Source: Actinomadura sp. K4S16
GTDB lineage: Bacteria > Actinomycetota > Actinomycetes > Streptosporangiales > Streptosporangiaceae
NCBI RefSeq assembly: GCF_008327685.1
Contig: NZ_BDDE01000016.1
Span: 124,001-188,000 of the forward strand
Direction of reading: 5' to 3'
DNA length: 64,000 bases
The stretch's first letter is position 1. Each line of letters begins with the position of its first letter. Of the stretch, positions 43,257-55,511 are shown one piece after another. Below the pieces are notes generated by a model. The model was given only the letters and a program-made list of their open reading frames with translations. It made no database searches and was not told the DNA's origin. Both the position numbers and the translations under genes were made by a program.

Positions 43257-45128
43257 TCAGACCTCGCAGAGCGCGAAGTCGTCGAAGACCGCCTGCGGCC
43301 GCCCGGTGGCGCCCTCGGCGCGGAGGACGACCAGGCCGCTCCAGCCGGGGACGGCGGCGGGCGGTGTGGCGGCGGACGATGCGACCGGCTCGCCGTTCAC
43401 CCACATCGCGAGGTCGATGTTGCCGTCCTTCCGCTTGACGCAGGCGGCCTGCACGCGGTTGTCGTCGCGCAGCTTGGGCACGGTGCCGCTCGTCACGGTC
43501 TGCGCCTGCGACGAGGTCAGCTTGGCGATCCGGGCATGCCCGTCCGAGCGGAGGAGGAACGCGTAGCCGGTGCTTCCGTGGCAGAACACCCCCGCCTCGC
43601 CGTTGGGGTCCTGCAGAGAGACCTCGGCGTCGATGAGCTGCGAGTCGGGGGTCCTGCTCGTCGGTGCGTCGACGATCGTCCGCGTGGTCTTCGGGAGGAC
43701 GCGGATCTCGTACTTCTTGTCCTGGTAGGCCGCGTCCCAGTCCGGTGTGGCGGCCGTCTTCCAGCCGGAGTCCTCGTGGCTGAACTTGTCGTCGAAGACC
43801 TTGTCCTTGGACTTCGGCGGTTCGTCCCCGAGGACGGCGGCCGCGCCGGATTCGGGAGCGGCCGGGGCCTTGTCGCCGTCCGGGATGCCGAGGGCCCCGA
43901 TCACGCCGGAGACGGCGACGACCGCGCAGGCCGCGACGGCGACCAGGCCGTGGTTGCGGTACCGGCCCAACGGCTTCTTCGCCCGGGCCGCCGGAACCGG
44001 GACGCCGGCCGGGCTCGTCGGGGGCACGGAGTCGGCGCTCATCATGGCCGCGACCGCGGGCTCGGGCGTGGGGACGGACCCCTGCTCGGTGGCGGGTACC
44101 GACGGAGGAACGGGCCTCTGCTCGGTGGCGGGCCCCGGAGGAGTCGCGGCCTTCTCCTCGGCCGCGCTCTCCGGTGAAGATGCGGGCGGCTGCTCGGCGG
44201 CGGGCGTCGGCGCGGGCGCGGGCCCCGGAGGCGGCACCGGAGGCGGCACGGGGGGCGGCCCTGGGGGCGGCACCAGGCCCGGTGCGGGCAGTTCGGCCGT
44301 GGGCGGTGTCGCGGGCGGCTCGTCCTCGCCGGTCAGCGCCTGGATCAGCTGCTTCACCGCGGGACGTTCGGCGGGGTCCTTGGCCAGCGACCGGGCCACC
44401 ACGTCGCGGACGGCCGGGTCGAGGCCGTCCAGGTCGGGTTCGCCGGACGTCACCCGGTTGATGACCTCCGGTAGGTTCCCGCCGCCGAACGGGGCGCGCC
44501 CGGTGCCCGCGTAGGCGACGACGCAGCCCCAGGAGAACACGTCGGCGGCCGGCGTGATCTCCCGGCCGTGCATGAGCTCGGGCGCGATGTAGGCGGGCGT
44601 GCCGACGAACTGGCCGGTCCTGGTCGGGCCCTCGGTGGCGTCCAGCGCCCGCGCGATGCCGAAGTCGATCACGCGCGGCCCGGTCGGGGACAGCAGCACG
44701 TTGGACGGCTTGAGGTCGCGGTGCACGATCCCCGCGCCGTGGATCGCGCCCAGCGCCGTCGCGATGTTGACCGCGAGGGCCTCCAGGTCGCCGCCGCGCA
44801 GCGGCCCGTCCGCCTTGACGGCCTCCTCGACGGACGGCCCGTTCACGTACTCGGTCACCACGTACAGCGGGTCGCCGTCGAGACGGGCGTCCAGGACGGC
44901 GGCCGTGCAGAACCGGCTGACCTGCCGCGCCGCCGTCACCTCCCGCCGGAACCGGTCGTGGAAGGCCTCGTCGTCGGCCAGTTCGGCGTTGATGACCTTG
45001 ACCGCGACCTGCCGCCCCGCCTCGTCCTCGCCGAGGAAGACGGTGCCCATGCCTCCCCGGCCGAGCCGGGCCGTGAGAACGTAGGGGCCGAGCAGACGCG
45101 GGTCTCGATCACGAAGGGACGTCCGCAT
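43257..45128 (-). CDS. Receptor-type Ser/Thr protein kinase (Pkn) with extracellular LamG-like domain
   Basis: A 623-residue PknB-type kinase. The kinase domain (about 14-275) has LGRGGMGTV (22-30), Lys44 in VAVK, HRDLKPSN and DFGIARAL; its activation loop has GPTRTGQFVGTPAYIAPE. A long Pro/Ala-rich linker (about 280-370) leads to one membrane segment (HGLVAVAACAVVAVSGVIGALGI). The outside domain of about 200 residues (DKFSHEDSGWK...VNGEP...VFDDFALCEV) looks like a concanavalin/LamG-like fold. It is the first of three related kinases. The ATG at 45128 is used. Confidence 0.9.
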   Translation of the reverse strand: MRTSLRDRDPRLLGPYVLTARLGRGGMGTVFLGEDEAGRQVAVKVINAELADDEAFHDRFRREVTAARQVSRFCTAAVLDARLDGDPLYVVTEYVNGPSVEEAVKADGPLRGGDLEALAVNIATALGAIHGAGIVHRDLKPSNVLLSPTGPRVIDFGIARALDATEGPTRTGQFVGTPAYIAPELMHGREITPAADVFSWGCVVAYAGTGRAPFGGGNLPEVINRVTSGEPDLDGLDPAVRDVVARSLAKDPAERPAVKQLIQALTGEDEPPATPPTAELPAPGLVPPPGPPPVPPPVPPPGPAPAPTPAAEQPPASSPESAAEEKAATPPGPATEQRPVPPSVPATEQGSVPTPEPAVAAMMSADSVPPTSPAGVPVPAARAKKPLGRYRNHGLVAVAACAVVAVSGVIGALGIPDGDKAPAAPESGAAAVLGDEPPKSKDKVFDDKFSHEDSGWKTAATPDWDAAYQDKKYEIRVLPKTTRTIVDAPTSRTPDSQLIDAEVSLQDPNGEAGVFCHGSTGYAFLLRSDGHARIAKLTSSQAQTVTSGTVPKLRDDNRVQAACVKRKDGNIDLAMWVNGEPVASSAATPPAAVPGWSGLVVLRAEGATGRPQAVFDDFALCEV

Positions 45129-45235
45129 GGCTCGGCTCCCGGGGGGTGTGCTGTTATTCAGTGTGTCCTGCGGTCAGAATCTTTGACGTCCGGCCACGGG
45201 GCAATGGTTCGCGGACTGCGGGAGGAAAATTGGAC

Positions 45236-46186
45236 GTGACGGCGGACGTGCTCGGCCCCGGCTACGAGGCGATCGAGCTGCCGATGGGCCGCGACGCCGA
45301 GGGCGAGGTCGTGGCGACGCTCGTGCGGCGGCGCGGCGGCGGCGACCCGTCCCGGCGGGCGGTGCTGTACCTGCACGGCTTCGTCGACTACTTCTTCCAG
45401 CGGCACCTCGCCGACTTCTACGTCGACCTCGGCTTCGACTTCTACGCGCTCGACCTGCGCAAGTACGGGCGCTCGCTGCGGCCGCACCAGACCCCGAACT
45501 ACGTCGAGAGCCTGTCGGACTACTTCCCCGAGATCGACGAGGCGGTGCGGATCGTCCGGGACGTGGACGGGCACGACACGCTCCTGCTGAACGGCCATTC
45601 GACCGGCGGCCTGGTCGCCGCGCTGTGGGCCGACCGGGCGAGCGGCAAGGGCCTGGTCGACGGCGTGTTCCTCAACAGCCCGTTCCTGGACATCGCCGAG
45701 CCGCTGGTGATGCGCAAGGTCGGCGCGGGCCTGGCGCGGGCGCTGCGGCCCCGGTTCCCGAAGGCGAAGCTGCCCGCGGGCGTGTCCGACCGGTACCCGC
45801 GCAGCATCCACCGCGACCACGAGGGCGAGTGGGACTTCGACCTCGCCTGGAAGCCGATCGCCGGGTTCCCGGTGCGGGCGGCGTGGCTTGCGGCCGTCCG
45901 CCGGGGGCAGCTGCGCCTGCACCGCGGCCTGGACGTGGACGTCCCGGTGCTGGTCATGGCGTCGACGCGCAGCGTCCGCCCGACCCGCAAGGTGCTGGAC
46001 GTGACGGGCGCCGACGCCGTCCTGGACGTCGAGCACATGGCGAAGTGGGCGCCGCGGATCGGGCGGCACGTCACGCTCGTGCGGATCGACGGCGGCCTGC
46101 ACGACCTGGTGCTGTCCGCCGAACCGGCCCGCACGCAGGTCTTCGCGGAGCTGACCCGCTGGACGAACGGCTACCTGCCGGCCTGA
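45236..46186 (+). CDS. Alpha/beta hydrolase (lysophospholipase-like)
   Basis: A 316-residue alpha/beta-hydrolase. The oxyanion region is VLYLHGFVDYF, the nucleophile elbow LNGHSTGG carries the catalytic Ser, and the catalytic His is in DGGLHDLVLS. The pattern resembles monoglyceride-lipase/lysophospholipase (Hydrolase_4) members. The ribosome-binding GGAGG at 45221-45225 lies 10 nt before the GTG at 45236 but too close to the TTG at 45230, so GTG 45236 is taken as the start. It lies between two oppositely transcribed kinases, divergent from the first. Confidence 0.85.
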   Translation: MTADVLGPGYEAIELPMGRDAEGEVVATLVRRRGGGDPSRRAVLYLHGFVDYFFQRHLADFYVDLGFDFYALDLRKYGRSLRPHQTPNYVESLSDYFPEIDEAVRIVRDVDGHDTLLLNGHSTGGLVAALWADRASGKGLVDGVFLNSPFLDIAEPLVMRKVGAGLARALRPRFPKAKLPAGVSDRYPRSIHRDHEGEWDFDLAWKPIAGFPVRAAWLAAVRRGQLRLHRGLDVDVPVLVMASTRSVRPTRKVLDVTGADAVLDVEHMAKWAPRIGRHVTLVRIDGGLHDLVLSAEPARTQVFAELTRWTNGYLPA

Positions 46187-46201
46187 CCGGGGCCCGCTCG
46201 G

Positions 46202-47902
<1,701 letters not shown>

Positions 47903-47983
47903 GATCCTGAGGGGAATCGGGAGTCTTTGCGGTAGAACCCTAGCGGTCCACGGTAATTCGGACGCGCCAAGCCGTCAGCGCGT

Positions 47984-49327
<1,344 letters not shown>

Positions 49328-49399
49328 GGGGGGCGGCGCTCCTTGGAAGATCGTCTGTCCGGGCCAGCCTAAGGGAGGCGGCGGCGCGGCCCGGGACCG

Positions 49400-50362
49400 T
49401 CAGGGGATCAGCAGGAGCTTGCCGGTGCTCCGCCGCGCCTCCAGATCGGCGTGCGCGGCGGCGGCCTCGGCCAGGTCGTAGCGGCGGCCGACGTGGACCT
49501 TCACGGCGCCGGACTCCACCCACGCGTAGACGGCGGCGGCGCGCTCCAGCAGCTCCTCGCGGTCCGCGACGTAGTGGGTGAGGGACGGCCGGGTCAGGAA
49601 CACCGAGCCGGCCCGGTTGAGGCGCTGCGGGTCGAACGGCGGGACGGGGCCGCCCGCCGCCCCGTAGAGGGCCAGGGTGCCGCGCCGCCGGAGGCTGTCC
49701 AGGCTCCCGTCGAACGTGGGCGCCCCGACGCCGTCGTACACCACGGCGACGCCCTCGCCGCCGGTCAGCTCCCGCACCCGCGCAGGGAAGCCGTCGTAGC
49801 CCATCGTGGCGTCCGCGCCCGCGTCCTTCGCCAGCTTCTCCTTCTCCGGGGTGGACGCCGTCGCGAGCACCCTGGCGCCGAGCGACGTGGCCGCCTGCGT
49901 GAGCAGCAGCCCCATCCCGCCGGCGCCCGCGTGCACGAGGACGGTGTCGCCCTCCTGGACCGGGTAGGTCGACCGGGTCAGGTAGTGCGCGGTCATGCCC
50001 TGCAGCAGCGACGCGGCCGCGTCCTCCAGTTCGACGCCGTCGGGGACGGGGACGACCTTGTCCGCGGGGACGACGGCCTTCTCCGCGTAGCCGCCCTGCA
50101 CGTTCGCCCAGGCGACGCGGTCGCCCACCGAGAACTCCCGGACGCCCTCGCCGACCGCCGCGACCGTCCCGGCCGCCTCGACGCCCGGCGTGTACGGGGT
50201 CTCCTGCGGGTACGCGCCCGTCCGGTAGTACACGTCGATGAAGTTGACCCCGGCGGCCGCCACGTCGATCAGCACCTCGCCCGGTCCGGGCTCCGGGGCG
50301 GGGCGCTCGGACGCCTCCAGGACCTCGGGGCCGCCGCTGCGGGTGATGACGATCGCGCGCAT
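49400..50362 (-). CDS. NADPH:quinone oxidoreductase (zinc-independent MDR)
   Basis: A 320-residue medium-chain reductase that transfers electrons from NADPH to quinones or related enones. Family motifs are the GroES-like N-terminus with GVNFIDVYYRTGAYP, LQGMTAHYL, and the nucleotide-binding VLVHAGAGGMGLLLTQAATSLGARV (AxxGxxG). No zinc-binding cysteines are present. The ATG is at 50362. It is followed by kinase 3 downstream and preceded by a TetR gene on the same strand, which may control it. Confidence 0.9.
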   Translation of the reverse strand: MRAIVITRSGGPEVLEASERPAPEPGPGEVLIDVAAAGVNFIDVYYRTGAYPQETPYTPGVEAAGTVAAVGEGVREFSVGDRVAWANVQGGYAEKAVVPADKVVPVPDGVELEDAAASLLQGMTAHYLTRSTYPVQEGDTVLVHAGAGGMGLLLTQAATSLGARVLATASTPEKEKLAKDAGADATMGYDGFPARVRELTGGEGVAVVYDGVGAPTFDGSLDSLRRRGTLALYGAAGGPVPPFDPQRLNRAGSVFLTRPSLTHYVADREELLERAAAVYAWVESGAVKVHVGRRYDLAEAAAAHADLEARRSTGKLLLIP

Positions 50363-50473
50363 GTCGTTCTCCTGACGGGTAGGTTCGCGTGGACGCTCCC
50401 GGAAAACCCGGTCGCCCCTACGGGCTATTCCGCCCGCGGGCCGTTCGAATCCGCTCGAATCCGCCGCCGGGGC

Positions 50474-51166
50474 TCACACCCAGTCGCGCATGGTCCGGCC
50501 GACGAGGGCCACGGACTCCTCCACGCGGGACGCGACCGTCCCGGCGTCCCAGATGTCGCGGCGGGCGCAGTCCTCGAACGCGACCTTGGTCGCGGCCAGG
50601 TAGAACGACACGACGATCCGCGGCCGCAGGTCCTGCTCCATGTCGACGCCCTCGCGGCGCGCGATCTCGGCGGCGAGCGCCTCCGCCGACGCCGAGTACC
50701 GCGCCATCTGCGCCGCCATCAGCGCCGGCGTCGCCTCGATCACCTGCCGGACGCGCCGGAACCGGGCGCCGTCGGCCGGGTCGCTCTCGGCGATCGTCCG
50801 CAGCACGACGCGCAGCGACTCGAACAGCGCGGTGAACGGCCGCTCGTCGGGCGGGCGGGCCGCCAGCGCCTCCGCCAGCACCTGGTCGTGCTCGGTGAGG
50901 AAGCTCGTGACCACGTCCTCCTTGGTGCCGAAGTAGCGGAAGAAGGTGCGCTGCGACACCTCCACCGCCGCCACGATCTCGTCGATGGTCGTGGCCTCGT
51001 ACCCCTTGGCGAGGAACAGGTCCAGGGCCGCGTCGATGAGGGCGAGGCGGGTCCGCTGCTTCTTGCGCTCGCGGAGCCCGGCGAGGGCGCGGCCCTGCTC
51101 GGGGCCGTGCCCGCGGACGCCGTGATCCGTGTGGCCTGACGGGTCGCCGGCGGGGACGGCGCTCAT
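50474..51166 (-). CDS. TetR/AcrR-family regulator
   Basis: A 230-residue regulator. An unusually long charged N-terminus (about 30 residues) precedes the TetR HTH: RTRLALIDAALDLFLAKGYEATTIDEIVAAVEVSQRTFFRYFGTKEDVV. The C-terminal ligand domain is helical. It lies 111 nt upstream of the quinone oxidoreductase on the same strand, a common pairing for a redox-stress repressor and its target. The ligand is unknown. Confidence 0.9.
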   Translation of the reverse strand: MSAVPAGDPSGHTDHGVRGHGPEQGRALAGLRERKKQRTRLALIDAALDLFLAKGYEATTIDEIVAAVEVSQRTFFRYFGTKEDVVTSFLTEHDQVLAEALAARPPDERPFTALFESLRVVLRTIAESDPADGARFRRVRQVIEATPALMAAQMARYSASAEALAAEIARREGVDMEQDLRPRIVVSFYLAATKVAFEDCARRDIWDAGTVASRVEESVALVGRTMRDWV

Positions 51167-51480
51167 CGGCTCGCTCCTTCTATTTGGCTGACGCGGGCCA
51201 TGCCCGCCTCACAGAGGCTTCTATCACGGACAGGGCCTCCGCATGCGGGCCGGGTTCCGGGGACCGGAAACCTGGTGTGCGGTGATTGGCGCATAACACG
51301 CCGGTCCGTTCCCACCGCTCCCGCGGACCATCCCCTTACGGACGGGGTACACCCGTCCCCACCTTTGGGATTCTCCCTCCGCGGGCCCCGGATCCGGGTC
51401 ATGCTGAGGACCGGTCACCAACCGTCGCCGGGTGATCGCACAAGGTCATCACGGCGGCCGGACCTGCTGAGGCGGCTGAT
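51167..51480. other. Intergenic region between divergent TetR and hypothetical gene
   Basis: 314 bp without a supported gene. It should contain both promoters. A GGACGGG hairpin (51340-51346 with 51352-51358, 5-nt loop) is the only structure I noted. No convincing protein-coding reading frame. Confidence 0.5.
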
Positions 51481-51753
51481 GTGTCTGTAGTCGGTGGGCG
51501 GGAGATCGCCGAGGTGCGCCGGCGTCACCTCGCGGCGCTCGCGTGCGAGGTCGAGGCCAGGGGCCTCGTCTGGCGGTTCGCCGGGCCCGGGGAGTCGCTG
51601 CTGGCCGTCTCCATGCCGGGGACGGGGCGGCACCTGATCGTCCTCGCCACCCCGTCCGGCGACGGCTGGTACTACCTGTGGCCCGCCGGGGGCATGGCCG
51701 ACGTCGCCCGGCTCAACGAGGTCGCCGACCGCATCCACACCCTTCTCGGCTGA
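51481..51753 (+). CDS. Small hypothetical protein
   Basis: A 90-residue protein of unknown family, start GTG with GAGGCGG just upstream. Composition: an N-terminal helix (REIAEVRRRHLAALACEVEARGL), then beta strands (LVWRFAGPGESLLAVSMPG, HLIVLATPSGDGWYYLWPAGG) and a final helix (MADVARLNEVADRIHTLL). The strand-rich core suggests a small cytoplasmic alpha/beta fold. It precedes the SOS box of the next operon but is not obviously part of it. Confidence 0.6.
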   Translation: MSVVGGREIAEVRRRHLAALACEVEARGLVWRFAGPGESLLAVSMPGTGRHLIVLATPSGDGWYYLWPAGGMADVARLNEVADRIHTLLG

Positions 51754-51795
51754 CCCCGCCTTGCCCCCCGGGCCGGGGGTTCCCTAGACTCGGAT

Positions 51796-51811
51796 GCGAA
51801 CGTCTGTTCGA
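51796..51811. promoter_or_regulatory. LexA (SOS) box
   Basis: CGAAC-GTCT-GTTCG (51797-51810) with a following A matches the actinobacterial LexA consensus TCGAAC-N4-GTTCGA at all but the first base. It lies 46 nt upstream of the DUF6504 start, so the DUF6504-dnaE2 operon is very probably induced by DNA damage. Confidence 0.85.
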
Positions 51812-51856
51812 GTTCCGCATGTCTTCCCCCGTGCGGTGAGCGCGAGGGGGAGGCAG

Positions 51857-52132
51857 ATGACGCGCGTGTTCGGCGATCCGGTCGACGTCTGGGTGAGCGA
51901 CGGGCGTCCGGTCCGGTTCGTCTGGCGTGGCCGGCTCTACAGCGTCCGGCGGGTGCTGGAGCACTGGGTCACGACCCGCGACTGGTGGCGGGAGCGGCAG
52001 CCCGACGGCGAGGCCACCGGCGAGCGGGAGTTCTGGCGGGTCGAGGCGACCCCGGAGCGGGAGATCGGCGTCTACGAGCTGCGTTATGACGTGGCCGCCG
52101 ACAGCTGGCTGCTATCCCGGGTATGGGACTGA
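51857..52132 (+). CDS. DUF6504 family protein (dnaE2 partner)
   Basis: A 91-residue protein (VFGDPVDVWVSDGRPVRFVWRGRLYSVRRVLEHWVTTRDWWRE...REFWRVEA...YELRYDVAADSWLLSRVWD), the DUF6504 type commonly found directly before dnaE2 in actinobacteria. Function is unknown, presumably connected with the ImuB/DnaE2 mutasome. ATG at 51857 has a GAGGGGGAGG site upstream; the longer in-frame start at 51794 would overlap the SOS box. One nucleotide separates its stop from the dnaE2 start. Confidence 0.85.
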   Translation: MTRVFGDPVDVWVSDGRPVRFVWRGRLYSVRRVLEHWVTTRDWWRERQPDGEATGEREFWRVEATPEREIGVYELRYDVAADSWLLSRVWD

Positions 52133-52133
52133 C

Positions 52134-55100
52134 GTGCATATTCATGTCGCTTCGTCCTATTCGCTCCGGTTCGGCGTCGCGCCGCCCGCGGCGCTGGCGG
52201 AGCGCGCGGCGGTCCTCGGCATGGAGACGCTGGCGCTGACCGACCGCGACGGCCTGTACGGGGCCGTCCGGCACGTCCGCGCATGCGCGGACGCGGGGAT
52301 CGGCGCCGTCGTCGGCGCCGACCTCAGGGTCGCCTCCACCGGCGACGAGCGCATCGTTGTCCTCGCCGAGGGGCGCGCCGGGTGGCGGTCGCTGTGCCGG
52401 CTGGTGACGGCGGCGCACGCGGCGGGCCGGCGCGGCCGCCCGCTGGTGACCAGGGAGATGGTCGGCGCGCACGCCGACGGCCTCGTCGTCCTGCTCGGCC
52501 CGGCGTCGGACGTCGGGCGGGCCCTCACCGGGCGGCGCCCGGACGTGGCGGCGGCCCGGCTGGCGGCGTGGCGGGCCACCGCCGAGGCCGTGATCGAGAT
52601 CGTCGACCACCGCGACAGGGGCGACGGGCCGCGGGCGGCGCGGATGCTCGCGCTCGCCCGCGAGGCCGGGGTGCCCGCCGTGCTGGGCAACGCCGTCCGC
52701 TACCTGGACCCGTCCGACCACCCGGTCGCGCAGGTCCTGGACGTGACGCGCCGCCTCGTCCCGCTCGACCGGCGGCACCTGGACGACCGCACCGGTCAGG
52801 CGTACCTGAAGTCGGTCCCCGAGATGCGCCGGGTCGCGGAGGCGAGCTGCGGCCCCGACGAGGCCGACGCGCTGCTCGCGGCCACCCGGCGGCTGTCGGA
52901 ACGCTGCGTCCTCGACCCGGCCCGCGACCTCGGGATGGACGAGGTCCACCTGCCGGCCGTCGAGGGCGATCCGCACGCCCGGCTCGCCGCCCTGTGCGCG
53001 GAGGGGATGGCGCGGCGCGGGCTCGACGGGTCGCGGGAGGCCGCGGCCCGGCTCGACCACGAGCTCGGCGTGATCGGCCGCAAGGGCCTGGCGCCGTACT
53101 TCCTCACCGTCGCCGACGCCGCCGCGCTGATCAGGGCGCGCGGCATCCGCTGCGCGATCCGCGGCTCGGGCGCGGGCAGCCTGGTCAACCACCTGATCGG
53201 CATCAGCGACCTGGACCCGCTGCGGCACGACCTGGTGATGGAGCGGTTCCTCGCCGACAGTCGCGAGGGCCTGCCCGACATCGACCTGGACGTGGAGTCG
53301 GCCCGGCGGCTGGAGGCCTACCAGGCGCTGTTCGACCGGTTCGGCGCGGACGCCACGGCGTGCGTGTCGATGATGGAGACCTACCGGGCGCGCAGCGCGC
53401 TGCGCGACGTCGGCAACGCCGTCGGGCTCCCGCCGCACGAGATCGACGCGATCGCCAAGGCGTTCCCGCGGATCCGGGCGAACCAGATCCGCGCCGCCCT
53501 GGACGACCTGCCCGAGCTGCGGCAGAGCAACCTGGCGGCGGGGCGCCTGGAGGTGCTGTTCCGCATCGCCGAGCGCCTGGACGGGCTGCCCCGCCACATC
53601 GCCATGCACCCGTGCGGCGTCCTGCTGTCCAACCCGACGCTGCGGGACCGGACGCCGGTCGAGAGCGCCGCCGTGGGGTTCCCGATGAGCCAGTTCGACA
53701 AGGACGACGTCGAGGCGATGGGGCTGCTGAAGCTCGACGTCATCGGCGTGCGGATGCAGTCGGCGATGGCGCACGCGGTGGCGGAGGCCACCCGGGTGAC
53801 GGGGGAGCGGATCGCGCTGGAGGACGTCCCGCGCGACGACCCCGCGACGTACGCGCTGGTGCGCACGTCCCGGACGCTCGGCTGCTTCCAGATCGAGTCG
53901 CCCGGCCAGCGGGAGCTGATCGGCCGGCTCCAGCCCCGCGACCTGGACGACCTCGTCATCGACATCTCGCTGTTCCGCCCCGGCCCGGTCAACTCCGACA
54001 TGGTGACGCCGTTCCTCGAGGCCCGTGCCGGGGACCGGGAGCCCGCCTACCCGCACCCCGACCTCGAACCCGCGCTGCGCGAGAGCCTCGGCGTGGTCGT
54101 CTTCCACGAGCAGGTGCTCCGCGTCTTCGACGTGATGACCGGCTGCGGCCTGTCCACGGCGGAGGCGGCGCGGCGGAGCCTGAACCACGAGCGGGGCCAG
54201 GCCGTGGTCGGCGACTGGTTCCGGGAGCGGGCGCTGGCGCGCGGCTACGACGGGGCGACCGTCGAGCGCGTCTGGCGGATGCTGACCGCGTTCGGCGCCT
54301 TCGGCTTCTGCAAGGCGCACGCCGCGTCGTTCGCGCTGCCCACCTACCAGTCGGCCTGGCTGAAACGGCACCACACCGCCGCCTTCTACGCCGGCGTCCT
54401 CACCCACGACCCCGGCATGTACCCCAAGCGGGTCATCCTCGACGACGCGCGGCACTTCGGCGTCCCGATCCTCCCGCTGGACGTCAACCGCTCGGACGCG
54501 CAGTGGCGCGCCGAACCCGTCGCGGCGGGCGGCCCGGCCGGGATCCGGGTCGCGCTGAGCGAGGTCAAGGGCATCTCCGAGGCGGAGATCGGCAGGATCA
54601 CCGGGGCCCGGCCGTACCGGTCGCTGACCGACTTCTGGCGCCGCGCCCGGGTGTCGCGGCCGATCGCCGAGCGGCTCGTCCTGGCGGGCGCGTTCGACGC
54701 CCTCTACGACGGCGTCCCGCGCCGCGACCTGCTGTGCCGCGTCGGCGCCCTCGACCGGGTCACCGCCCGTCCCGCGCGGATCCCGGAGGGGCAGCTCCCC
54801 CTCGGCCGCGAGGACGGAGAGGACGCCCTGGTCGACGTGGCGGCCGACCTGGCGGAGGAGATCCCGGCGGGCGAGCTGCCGCCGATGACGCCGGCCGAGG
54901 TGGTCGAGGCGGAGCTGGACATCCTGGGCATGGACGTGAGCCGGCACATCATGAGCTTCTACGCCGGGCTGCTCGCCGGGCTCGGCGTCGTCCGCGCCGC
55001 CGACCTGCCGGGACGTCCGGACAAGAGCGAGGTCCTGGTCGCCGGGGTCAAGGTCGCGACGCAGACCCCGGCGGTCAGGTCGGGGCAGCGCGTCATCTTC

Positions 55101-55496
55101 GCCACGCTGGACGACGCGACCGGCCCGGTGGACCTCACGTTCTTCGAGTCGGTGCAGGACAGGTGCGCCGCCACCGTGTTCGGCTCCTGGCTGCTCGTCG
55201 CCCGGGGGCGGCTCCGCCGCGCCGGGGCCCGCGCCGTCTCGATCACCGCGAACGCCTGCTGGGACCTGAACGCCCTGCACGAGGAGTGGCGGCGCGGCGG
55301 CCCGGAGGCCCTCCGCGCGGCGATGGCGGGAACGGACGGCCGCGGCCGTCCGGTGGGCCGCCGCATCGTCCAGCCCACGGGCTTCGCGATGTCGCCGTAC
55401 TCCGACATCGGCCATGCGGGTCCGGCCATCAAGCGCCCCCCGGGAACCGCCCTCTGGCACACCAGCCAGGGCAGCTCCGGCCCCGCTCCGGACTGA
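52134..55496 (+). CDS. dnaE2: Error-prone DNA polymerase III alpha subunit DnaE2 (ImuC)
   Basis: A 1,120-residue translesion C-family polymerase. The N-terminal PHP domain begins HIHVASSYSLRFGVAPPAALAERAA. Polymerase motifs are GSGAGSLVNHLIGISDLDPLRHDLVMERFL, LPDIDLDVES (catalytic Asp residues), DLVIDISLFRPGP, and GFCKAHAASFALPTYQSAWLKRH. The OB-fold domain near the C-terminus is marked by VLVAGVKVATQTP. The GTG at 52134 is the only sensible in-frame start before the PHP motif. It is under LexA control. imuB, usually adjacent, is absent from this window. Confidence 0.95.
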   Translation: MHIHVASSYSLRFGVAPPAALAERAAVLGMETLALTDRDGLYGAVRHVRACADAGIGAVVGADLRVASTGDERIVVLAEGRAGWRSLCRLVTAAHAAGRRGRPLVTREMVGAHADGLVVLLGPASDVGRALTGRRPDVAAARLAAWRATAEAVIEIVDHRDRGDGPRAARMLALAREAGVPAVLGNAVRYLDPSDHPVAQVLDVTRRLVPLDRRHLDDRTGQAYLKSVPEMRRVAEASCGPDEADALLAATRRLSERCVLDPARDLGMDEVHLPAVEGDPHARLAALCAEGMARRGLDGSREAAARLDHELGVIGRKGLAPYFLTVADAAALIRARGIRCAIRGSGAGSLVNHLIGISDLDPLRHDLVMERFLADSREGLPDIDLDVESARRLEAYQALFDRFGADATACVSMMETYRARSALRDVGNAVGLPPHEIDAIAKAFPRIRANQIRAALDDLPELRQSNLAAGRLEVLFRIAERLDGLPRHIAMHPCGVLLSNPTLRDRTPVESAAVGFPMSQFDKDDVEAMGLLKLDVIGVRMQSAMAHAVAEATRVTGERIALEDVPRDDPATYALVRTSRTLGCFQIESPGQRELIGRLQPRDLDDLVIDISLFRPGPVNSDMVTPFLEARAGDREPAYPHPDLEPALRESLGVVVFHEQVLRVFDVMTGCGLSTAEAARRSLNHERGQAVVGDWFRERALARGYDGATVERVWRMLTAFGAFGFCKAHAASFALPTYQSAWLKRHHTAAFYAGVLTHDPGMYPKRVILDDARHFGVPILPLDVNRSDAQWRAEPVAAGGPAGIRVALSEVKGISEAEIGRITGARPYRSLTDFWRRARVSRPIAERLVLAGAFDALYDGVPRRDLLCRVGALDRVTARPARIPEGQLPLGREDGEDALVDVAADLAEEIPAGELPPMTPAEVVEAELDILGMDVSRHIMSFYAGLLAGLGVVRAADLPGRPDKSEVLVAGVKVATQTPAVRSGQRVIFATLDDATGPVDLTFFESVQDRCAATVFGSWLLVARGRLRRAGARAVSITANACWDLNALHEEWRRGGPEALRAAMAGTDGRGRPVGRRIVQPTGFAMSPYSDIGHAGPAIKRPPGTALWHTSQGSSGPAPD

Positions 55497-55511
55497 CCCG
55501 CGCCGCCCGGC

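Noticed and set aside
51969-55460. 1,163-codon antisense frame opposite dnaE2
   Set aside because: A GC-driven mirror frame: Arg/Gly/His/Pro-rich, without domains, opposite a well-supported polymerase.
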